A stretch of 64,000 nt of DNA, from assembly GCF_021018805.1 (NCBI RefSeq), contig NC_086248.1:95317239-95381238 (forward strand). The letters are read 5' to 3'. The position numbers and the translations under genes are program-made. The stretch comes from Prinia subflava. Taxonomy: Eukaryota; Chordata; Aves; Passeriformes; Cisticolidae. Below the pieces are notes generated by a model, which was not told the DNA's origin, did no database searches, and saw only the letters and a program-made list of their open reading frames with translations. Positions 29,291-64,000 of the stretch are shown here, in pieces. Every line of letters begins with the position of its first letter. The stretch's first letter is position 1.

Positions 29291-32200
29291 CTGAAAAGAA
29301 ACAAAAAGCAAACTTGAACATTTCTCTCCTCAAGAGAAGAAAAAAGGTTTAAAATTTGTCATTTTAAAAATTTTACCTAACATTTCAAACAGATACAGTT
29401 TAAACTGGGTAGAAAGGGGAAAGTGGGTTACTGCCAGTGAGTGGTAATAAGGTGAGCTTTGGCTTTTTTCAAAAAATACAATTAACGATGTAAAGCTATT
29501 GTAGACAAGATCTTGCAAATACCCATGCTCTGTCTGACAGTGAACCCAGTTGTCACTAAAATAGAATGACATTAAAAAGGAACAGCAGCAAAAACTCTTA
29601 CCATAAATAAGAAAAAAGAAGAGTCTATACACACTACTCCTTTTTTGCACATTTTGAACATAAGTTCATTTTTTCAGAACTGAACCTTGGTTTGTGCCCA
29701 GAACTTGAGCACAAGACTATCAGACAGGATGACATCAGCAACTTCACTTACTATTCCCCTTTGTTTAACTATAAAATAGGGGTTTGTAATAGCCAATTGT
29801 GTACACAAAGTAGGTTAATGACATGCAGATACTGCAAACTTGTATGCAAAAGTTGAATTTAACCATCTGAATTTATCTGTTCTTTCTGTATTTGTTCAGC
29901 TTCTCCTGATTTCTTTAAGAAAATCAATTTCTATCTTCCTGCCTCCCCTCACCACCCCATGTCCTATTACATTGTCTTCCTCATCTGTTCCCCAGCACAA
30001 ACCAGTGCAATTCACTGGGCCTTCAGTTAATAAGTAGAGTAACAATCACCCTTGGAAAGGCTGGCATTCCTCAGGTAAAAGAAGTATTGATAACCACACT
30101 GCATTTTTCAAAATGCAAAGCTAATTGCTCTTTATGTTTTCCTATCAGTTATTTCTGTCTGTGTTGATGACACACTTTTTGGCTTGGCCTCACATGTATG
30201 ACACACTTCCAAGGAAACACTTGAGCACAGAGCCAGAACAAAATACAGAGGAACTCACTGAAGATATATTATGGGGGAAGTGTAATATAACAATCATATC
30301 ATAAATATTGCAATAGCAGCAAGTACTGCTTAAGTGGCAATAGGTCATCATACAACCTTTCCTTTCTTCCCTGACAAATCAACTTCATGGCTGTTCACAA
30401 AACAGCAATGTCAGTGGTATCAGAATCCCAAATTTAGCCAATTTAAGAACTTTTTGAGCACTTTAATAACACCTTTTGAGCACTTTAATAAGTAAAGTCA
30501 GAAGCAGTCGGAGCCTGAAAGAGTGGAGTGACCATGCAAAGCACATTCCAAAAGCACAGTTAATTATTATTTCCAGCTGATGGATGGGAGCAAAGTGCTC
30601 TGGAGTTCTGTAGAATAGCCAAGGTCCATACCCAAAGTAACCCTGGACAGGCAGCAATGGTTACAGAGGAAATTTTGGAAATGCTACCATTTTGCCAATT
30701 GCTGTGGCAAAAAGCAGGTCTCAAACAATTGAAAGTTGCAGAGCAAACATGTATCATAACAGATGGAAAGCTATATACTATTTTAAGTCAATACCATTAT
30801 GTGAAACAGGAAGGAAAATAGTTCATTCCATAATGAAAATACCTGGAATATGAGCACTTCTGAGAAAGAGTTAAAAAGTAGCATATATAATGGAAGTTCG
30901 GATTAAAGAATTGAAATGAATTATCAAATGAACATAATTAACATTTTTTGCTCAGCTTCTCATAAAAAAGTCATTTAACTTTTTACTGTACATTTGATCC
31001 TGCTTCATAAAATGAGATGAAAATTAAATTGTTTTAAAGTCTTGACTTACTTTATGTTTGCACAAAGTTTCAAAAGACCCAGAAAACAATACAGAAATAC
31101 TATCTTGAATTCTTGAAGCTTGACCCAAGGTGTTTCTTGGGTAAATTTTACTTGGCCATACTTAAGGCAAACAAATATACTTTCTGTAGTGAACCCAGCA
31201 TCTCCTGTCAAACCTTAAAATTTTTTTATGAAAAAACAAGGTTTATTTTAAAAAAACGGAAATGAGAGGCTTAACACCCCTTCCTCATCACTCTGGAGTA
31301 ATTACTTAATGAATTGCAAAGTATTTTATTAGTGCAATGGTGCCTTAAATTTTTAGAGGGCTTCATCTCCTGTGTGGCACATCTTCTGGTGTATTGGAGC
31401 TTTTTAATTAGATAAATGAATGCAGTAGTTTGTGGGAAGACAGACAGAGATAGTGCTGAAGGCAATCTTGCCCCCAGTATATTGCAGCTGTGTTAATTAC
31501 CAAAGAGTGGGAACAGCCCGGCCCTCACAGCTGTGGGTGTGATAAAAGAGTGAGTTAGGTGGGAGAGAGGCACTGGAGTCTGCTGGCCGTGCTGTGAGCA
31601 GGGAGGGACAGGAGGCTGTGCAAGGGACAGACAGGGTTAGGTGGCTGTGCTAGGGACAGGAAGGAGCGAGCTGAAACTACAGAAGAGAGAAAGGGCCAGA
31701 GCTGTGAGGAGCTGCCCATGAAAAACACAGAAAAGGTATGAGAGACTTTTAGACAACAAGCTGCTGATGCTTGAAGCCTTCTTTGGTGTCACTTGCACCT
31801 CTTCCGTCAGTAGTTGCCTCTAAGCTCTTCACCTCTGTAACTTTTTGACCTCAAATTAACTTACTTATAGGTTTATGGCACATTCTTGCTGACGAGGGCA
31901 ATGTCTAAAGTATGCCTCCACAAGGCACTTAAGAACATATTGCTTGCTTTGGACAAAAATAGTTTGACTCCTAGAAAACTGTGCCGTTTACAAATACTGC
32001 ACAGCAACTACCTTTCAAGTTAAATTTGGGTATAACTTTAAAAACACACCTTGTCCTCTGAAGACCTTTCTTCTAGCTTAGCAACCAAACTGTTGAATGG
32101 TCCTGACAAATCAGCCTGTTTTGATACCTACTGAAATTAATGAGGTCTCCAGTTCTAGTTCTACTTTTAAATTCTGATGTAGGTAAATATTACAGGCTGA

Positions 32201-32758
32201 CAACAATTAATGTATCAGAGCACACATGACAGATCTGTTTATGGTTCCCATTCAGTCTCTTTTATGCAAACTTCTCTTTTCCAAGTTTATGATTTTGCCT
32301 GATGAAAGGAGACATCACACAGAGCATGTCCTTAAATCCAAGTGCTAAGCCGTGACTTCTTTCTCGCGACTCTTCAATGCCTAAGCGACCAGAGCTCCCT
32401 ATTTCTTTAAAATAAACTTCGGCCCACACCTAGTAAAAGATAAACTTTCTATTGTGTAAGGGAGCAACATTTACCCAGCAGAAGCAGGCGAGGACTCGGG
32501 GTGGGAGTCCCACTGCGGTTCACCTACAGACTTCCAAGTGGGAAAGGGCTGCGCTACCTCATTTCACCAAAGAGGAAAAAGGGGAAGCCCGTTCCCGATT
32601 CCCTTGCCATGGCTATTCCGGGTGGCAAAGCGCCCGCAGGGCAGCGCAGCCGGGGTTCGGAGCGGTGCCCGCGCACGCAGCCAGCGGAGCGGGGCCGGGC
32701 ACACCGCGGGTGCTCGGGGCTGGCAGGAGCAGCTCTGCCGGCGCAGCCGCCAACTCAC
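29291..32758. other. BPNT1 intron 1 (5' UTR intron, predicted)
   Basis: Between the acceptor of the ATG exon and the predicted first-exon donor at 32757-32758. Mostly AT-rich with nothing recognisable, except a GC-richer promoter/exon-like segment at about 31490-31740 on plus. Confidence 0.55.
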
Positions 32759-32900
32759 CGTGCCCAGCCTCGCCTTTCCCTGGATCCCCGCCGGCCCCCG
32801 CGGCCCGGCACCGATCGCTCCGAGCCCTTGCCGAGGAGGGACCCACGCCCCAGCACCGCCGCTCACCGCCCGCAGCGCACCGAGGCCTCCGCGCCGGCTC
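32759..32900 (-). other. BPNT1: Predicted non-coding first exon of BPNT1 (right boundary approximate)
   Basis: A near-consensus minus-strand donor (ACG|GTGAGTTG) lies at 32757-32758 inside the CpG island. BPNT1 needs an upstream 5' UTR exon because its ATG exon starts with an acceptor. The pairing is inference; the upper boundary is a guess. Confidence 0.4.
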
Positions 32901-33089
32901 CTTCAGGCAGGACTCGCCGCCTCTGTAAAACCACCTCGGCACGCCCCGAACCCTTCCGGCTCCGGGCGGGGCTCAAGCTCTCGCCCGGCCCGCCGGGGCA
33001 CCGAGCAGCCGCCGTGCCGCCCGTCCGGCGCGGCGTGTCCCCTGCCGCGGCCCGTCGCGCCGGCGGAAGCGCGGCCGCAGCCGCTGAGG

Positions 33090-59330
<26,241 letters not shown>

Positions 59331-59456
59331 AGACAAAATGCCTATGCAAAAGCTGCTCCAAAGCGGCTGAAGCAGCAGGTCTGCAGACTGGAACCTGTAG
59401 AAGCAGATGCTTAAGCCCCAGCCTGAGCAGGAGCATCATGCATTTTGGGGAATGAT

Positions 59457-59500
59457 GTGTGTGTGTATATATATAAATATATATATATATATATACACAC
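59457..59500. repeat. (GT)n(AT)n(AC)n self-complementary microsatellite
   Basis: A GT run passes into AT repeats and then into ACACAC, so the tract is an imperfect inverted repeat that could fold as one long hairpin in the IARS2 3' UTR. Confidence 0.9.
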
Positions 59501-59526
59501 TACTTGTGTATATCATTTTTCAGCTT

Positions 59527-59532
59527 AATAAA
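59527..59532 (+). terminator. IARS2: IARS2 poly(A) signal
   Basis: Canonical AATAAA about 200 bases after the IARS2 stop codon, followed by a GT/T-rich stretch. Confidence 0.85.
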
Positions 59533-59744
59533 AGGGGTGGTTAAAAATAACCAACTGATGTACTTGATCTTAGCAACCTGTGTTCTGTGGACATTCACTT
59601 CCATTTAAGAGAAAATCCCCAGTGAAGCAGCTCTTGTTTAATTTTTATACTGGCAGCTGGTAGTTCAGCATAACCCCAGAGAACCAGTCCTCTCTACAAA
59701 ACAGAAGTGATGACCACCATTCCCTAAAAGGAAGGAAAAGACAC

Positions 59745-61425
59745 CATGAAACCTCAGATTTTATTTAATCAATTTACACAAATCCACAGCAAATTAAACA
59801 CAAAATAGCACTATATACAGAGGATTACTTACAGTACATTACAGATTTGATTGGTGTAGTGTGTCAGCTCTGACATGATACTCAGTTACAGTAAATTCCT
59901 TTACACAGCTGTACCATGATAGAGGAATGGAATGCAGCTAAGGAACACCTGCTTTCCTCAGTTCCATGATGACCAAATCTCCAGCTCACTCATTTCTGCA
60001 GAAGTGTGAGGTGCTGTCAGGCAGGGTGGTCATGGCACCTGTATGATATTGCCTCTTCCATTTCTCCTTTACAGCTGCTTTAACCTCAGTTATGGAAGTC
60101 AGTAGAGAAGTACAACAGAACATAGACCAGGGAATTTTACAGGAATTCTGACAATTCTTTGCTCCGTCTGCAGCAAGTCACCCATTCAGTATCAAAGCAA
60201 GAATCCTTCACCAGCTGCCTTGGAGTGCAGTGAGCAGGAACTGATGGAGGAGGCTGTGTGGTGCAAGCCACCTGCATCACCTTTTTGGGGGGAAGTTAAA
60301 CCCTTCACTGACAGCAGCACATACTTCAGAAAGATAAGGCTCAATTCTAAATTCTGTCTCCAGCAAGGCAGAATGTTACAAACGTTTGTTACATATAATG
60401 CAGGAGGAGCAGGTTACAGGATGGAGCTGGTAATTTCAGCTGACAAAGACAAAAAGTTTACACCAATTTCGTGTTTCTCTGCTGGCTTCCTTCAGACAAG
60501 GAGTGAACAGGAGTCCCAGTGCCAGAACCATGAACTATGTTGAACCATGTTCAACACCATTCCAATAGTGAAGATACTCGCTATGGGATTCCCTGTAGGT
60601 ACCAGCAATAAAGTGGGGGTTTTAAGGCTAAAAGTACTCAGTACTGTCCATCTTCAGAGAATCAACTTTGAGCATTTTTGACTACAAGTTAACATGTGCA
60701 GAGATTCACAGCATACTACATCTCCTACGGTGATAGGATGGAGGAAAAATCTTACAGTAAGACATTCCTTGACCTACTTAAACTCAGCAGAGCTTAATAA
60801 TAATGAAGAGGGATGTAAATCCAGTTGTAGCTGAAGTCCAGCACGGGGAGAGCTGGACTGAAAGTCCAGACTCATGTGGGGAGAGTTGGGTTCTCCTTCC
60901 CAGGCTGTTCTCCCATGCCATAAGACCGCAGCAGATTTCATCCTACATCGAGTGCAGTTGTCATTATCACAACGCAGTTACAAAGGAGTGAGCCCAGCCT
61001 CAGCTTGAGCTTCAGAAAAAGCAGTATCGGCTTTACACGGTAACTTCAGAGACTGAAGTTCTTCTTGGGTCTAATTCTAAAGTTGCTTTTGGAAAACAAA
61101 TGGAACATTGAAAGTGCAGCAGTTACTGCCAGCATGAAATACAGAATTTCACAAGATGTGATTGTGTTGAGAGACTAAAACTGCTGCCAAATATACCCAA
61201 TTTAAACAACTGCATAAAGCATTCAATTCAGAAATAAATAACAAAGCAGTTCAGATACTGACAAGTGTACTAGAAACTAACCATATTCTTACTAGTGCAG
61301 AATTTAAAATACACTCCAATTTAAAATTACCATCTGAGACTGTGGGATGGGGAGCACTGTTGTTTCTGTAGCTTAGCCAGAGCCCGTGGAGCTCTCCTGC
61401 CTTCAGCCCAGGCTCCTGCAGGCGC
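59745..61425 (-). other. RAB3GAP2: RAB3GAP2 3' UTR
   Basis: About 1.7 kb between the stop codon and the AATAAA. No intron, coding frame or repeat is evident; the left end is approximate. Confidence 0.7.
59760..59765 (-). terminator. RAB3GAP2: RAB3GAP2 poly(A) signal
   Basis: TTTATT on plus reads AATAAA on minus. Placed about 1.66 kb beyond the RAB3GAP2 stop; implies cleavage near 59745. Confidence 0.75.
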
Positions 61426-61572
61426 TCAGGCGGGGAGGGCCTCCACGGCCTCGATGAGGTTGAGGGCCAGGCTGTACTGCCCGTGGTTCTCGGGCAGGTG
61501 CTCGATCACTTTGCTCACCAGCCGCGCTGTGGTCGCAATCGGCACCTCCGCGTTCTGCACTTCCTGCGGGTC
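61426..61572 (-). CDS. RAB3GAP2: RAB3GAP2 last coding exon
   Basis: 48 codons and [23 protein letters not shown], then [19 protein letters not shown] and EALPA. Acceptor TCGCACAG. Confidence 0.9.
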   Translation of the reverse strand, partial: DPQEVQNAEVPIATTARLVSKVIEHLPENHGQYSLALNLIEAVEALPA

Positions 61573-64000
61573 CTGTGCGAGACAAACCCGGCATCTCAGC
61601 CACGGCACAGGTCTCCAGAAACTTTATGGGACAGACTGCTAATGTTTATAAACACCACCAAAGCTGATGCTGTGAGCCATGAAACCGCTTTACCCTCCAT
61701 GAAAGAGAACTGCCAGGACGAAAAATGGGGTGAAAAAACCCCGATTTTCATGAGTAAGAAAGGGCCATTCAGATGTAATCCCTGGCTTGGTGAACAGAAG
61801 CCTCAGAAAATCAACTTGTTTTCCAAACTGGAGCTTAACTTACCATAGCTTTGAGCCAAGTGCTCAGTGTTGGAGGAAGCCTGGTGAGGAATTCCATGCC
61901 ATCCTTTATCTGTCCGTGCAGGAGAGCGAAGGCCAGCCTCTGCCCAGCCAGCATGAGCAGCTGGGATGCCAGCACTTCCTTGTCAGCCACCTGCAGGAAG
62001 GCCTGAAAGCAGAGAAACACAAGGGACTGGAAACAGTTTCAGGGTGACACAGCCCGCTCAGCTGGAGGCCTGAACAGCAGCAACACAAGGAAGCTCTTGA
62101 TACTAAAGGGACACTCTTTGAGACTGTTCCTTGTGTTATGTGTTACTGTAACAAAGCGCAGTATCAGCAGCCTCAGAGCACCACAAGGCAGAGAATTGCT
62201 CTCTACTTGACAGTGATTAGCAGGAGCACAAGATCTGTCTTACAATCCAGCAACACGATCCCCCCTACAAGGAAGGGAAGGGGGATTTTTGTCCTATTTT
62301 TTTCTTTCCTAAAAGACATTACAGGCAAAAGAAGCCAATTCCTGAAATTATCAAATATAAGAAAATTAAAAAGGCCATGCTAGTCATACCAGTAGTGTAA
62401 CTCCCTGTCACATTTCCACTAATTGCAAGAGACAGATTCTTACTGGGAAAATGGAAAAATAAAGGTAATTATTAGTCCTGAAAAAGTACTTTTATAGTCT
62501 CTGATTTTTCAGCCTGGGGATTTTTTGAGCTTGACAAATCTTGCCTGATCCTTCCAGACATCTTAAGTAAGTGAAAAGTAATTTTAGCAGAATACATGAC
62601 AGTGTTGTAAAATGTTAAACGCTGTTCTTACCTCTTCACCAAGATGATCCATCCCATAACTGTACAGTTCACAGACATAATGCCTTCTGACCAGATCCTC
62701 AGAGATCTGAAGATATTGAGCCAGGTCTGCAGCCAAAGTTGGCCAATTCTTCCCCTTCTCAAAAGGAAAATATTCCTCTTCTGAGACTTCGCTGTCCTTC
62801 TGTGATGAACACAATGTTTGAACCGCTGCACTCACAACTTTGAGCAAGAACTGTGAAGCAAAAACCACAGGTTACCTCAGGATTATCTGTAACTTCAGAA
62901 GTTTAAGAACTTTCAGTAGAAAACCTCTGCCTACCTGCTGTCGTATGGATAACACGTTTGGATCCATATCCCCACTAGGCAGCAGCTGAATTGATGTCAG
63001 GTCTTTGAAAAATGCATTTTTGCCCTAAAATTGAGAACCAAAGACAGGCCTCAGGGAAACAGGGCAATACTACAAATCCACTCTGATCCAATACTAAGCA
63101 GCCCACTTATTTCTTAAATTTATTTTGTGCTGCATCTTCTATTTTGCTCACAGAGCAAATGGAGACCTTGAGTAAGTGAAGGCAAAAAGAGAACGGCTAA
63201 TAGTAACAGTTGTATGTAAAAGAATGGAGGCACAGGAATAGGATCTGATTTTACTCAACATCATATGCCCTCTTAAACAACAAAAGGAAGTATAATGCTT
63301 CCTGCTAACAGATAAACAACAACAAAAAAGAAAATACAAAATCAATGGAATTTGACCTGTGGTAAAATGCTAAAATCAGACTCACATGCTTGAGGAGAGC
63401 TTGCAGACTCTACATCAAAAGGAAAGTAATATTCTGCATTTATAAAATTCCAGTAAATGATGTAGAAAAAATCTGAGCAGTGTTACAACACTAAATTATT
63501 TTCTCCACAGTAGGAATTAAACCACACTCTACACCAGTACTTTGTGTTTAAATTCTCTTAGAACCCAAGTGTGGTTATGATAGGAGGAGGAAAGCTCAAT
63601 TTCTGGTATCAGGATTAACCTCTGTAACATACTGCATTTTAAATGCAGTGACTTTTTAAAGTGGTTTGTATGAGTTAAATAAAAAGTTGTTTGTTCTTTT
63701 TGAGATGCTGGGAATTCTGGAATAATCATCAGCAGTAATGGTTACAACAGTGACACAAGCAATATTTCTGACCTTTAAATATTTATGTTTTCACTGGTCA
63801 GGCACTTCTCAAAGCAATCAGAAAAACTGTCATCTAGTGTTCTGACCATGCAGTATTTTCAGGCCAGCTAATAATTAAAGAACTGATCTTCATGCATCTG
63901 AGGTCATTACAAATCTTTTATTACTGAGGAAACTCACCAAGTTTGGGTCTCTGCCTGAATTCTGGTGACCATTTTGTTAATGCACCACGGTGGTGCATTA
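61426..64000 (-). CDS. RAB3GAP2: RAB3GAP2, Rab3 GTPase-activating protein non-catalytic subunit (3' end)
   Basis: Partner of RAB3GAP1; the complex acts as a GAP for Rab3 and a GEF for Rab18, in the cytosol and at the ER. Four clear terminal exons on minus, all phase 0, give 204 C-terminal residues: 62935-63024, 62632-62850, 61844-62002 and 61426-61572. The segments [36 protein letters not shown] and [20 protein letters not shown] are characteristic, and the position downstream of and convergent with IARS2 is the vertebrate order. A fifth, upstream exon may end at a donor at 63936-63937. The rest of the gene lies to the right. Confidence 0.9.
61844..62002 (-). CDS. RAB3GAP2: RAB3GAP2 exon (penultimate)
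   Basis: 53 codons, [20 protein letters not shown] to TWLKAM; helical. Acceptor CTTTCAG, donor GTAAGT. Confidence 0.9.
62632..62850 (-). CDS. RAB3GAP2: RAB3GAP2 exon (third from last)
   Basis: 73 codons, [13 protein letters not shown] to MDHLGEE, with an acidic insert ([17 protein letters not shown]). Acceptor TTCACAG, donor GTAAGA. Confidence 0.9.
62935..63024 (-). CDS. RAB3GAP2: RAB3GAP2 exon (fourth from last)
   Basis: 30 codons, [20 protein letters not shown], ending SIRQQ; acceptor TTTTAG, donor GTAGGC. Confidence 0.88.
63025..63937. other. RAB3GAP2 intron
   Basis: AT-rich, with no recognisable element. Confidence 0.6.
63938..63961 (-). CDS. RAB3GAP2: Tentative RAB3GAP2 exon 3' end
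   Basis: A consensus donor (CTTG|GTGAGTTT on minus) sits at 63936-63937, and phase 0 reading upstream gives NSGRDPNL, which would join GKNAFF. The 5' limit is uncertain: an in-frame TAA lies 48 bases upstream of the donor, so the acceptor must be close, perhaps the AG at 63962-63963, which lacks a good pyrimidine tract. Confidence 0.3.
63978..64000. repeat. Perfect 11-bp inverted repeat at window edge
   Basis: TAATGCACCAC, one central G, then GTGGTGCATTA. It touches the right edge, so it may be part of a longer palindrome. Confidence 0.8.

Larger units (their letters stand above)
59331..59550 (+). other. IARS2: IARS2 3' UTR (end approximate)
   Basis: Short 3' UTR from the TGA to just past the AATAAA at 59527. 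It carries the AT/GT hairpin at 59457-59500. Confidence 0.8.

Overview
This is a vertebrate nuclear window, most likely from a bird. It has short exons with GT-AG introns, two CpG-island promoters, several 3'-end fragments of CR1 retrotransposons (the main avian LINE), and compact introns. The order EPRS1 - BPNT1 - IARS2 - RAB3GAP2 is the conserved vertebrate block that lies at 1q41 in human. There are no bacterial-type genes, no CRISPR array and no intact mobile element.

Layout. (1) 1-17766, minus strand: the 5' part of EPRS1, the bifunctional glutamyl-prolyl-tRNA synthetase. Twelve coding exons encode residues 1-500 (GST-like N domain and GluRS core); the remainder lies off the left edge. 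Its CpG island is at about 17340-18150. (2) 17767-21463: intergenic, with one CR1 fragment. (3) 21464-29282, minus strand: complete coding region of BPNT1, eight exons, 307 residues, with a predicted non-coding first exon near 32759-32900. (4) About 32590-33450: a CpG island shared head-to-head by BPNT1 and IARS2. (5) 33090-59330, plus strand: complete IARS2, mitochondrial isoleucyl-tRNA synthetase, 23 coding exons, 994 residues. Intron 12 carries, on the opposite strand, the microRNA genes mir-194 and mir-215. (6) 59745-64000, minus strand: the 3' end of RAB3GAP2, converging tail-to-tail on IARS2 with about 200 bp between the poly(A) signals.

Exon boundaries were derived by hand from GT/AG sites, uninterrupted reading frame, and agreement with the known vertebrate proteins. 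Cumulative exon lengths keep frame through all three long genes, which is a strong internal check. Two genes serve translation (cytosolic Glu/Pro charging; mitochondrial Ile charging). BPNT1 clears the sulfation by-product PAP. RAB3GAP2 is the non-catalytic subunit of a Rab3 GAP / Rab18 GEF.

I see no undescribed multi-gene system here. The items most worth a second look are the antisense mir-194/mir-215 pair with a CpG/CCAAT-rich patch upstream of it, a homogeneous 9-bp minisatellite in BPNT1, an orphan 95-codon ORF inside an EPRS1 intron, a promoter-plus-donor-like segment in BPNT1 intron 1, and a self-complementary AT/GT hairpin in the IARS2 3' UTR.
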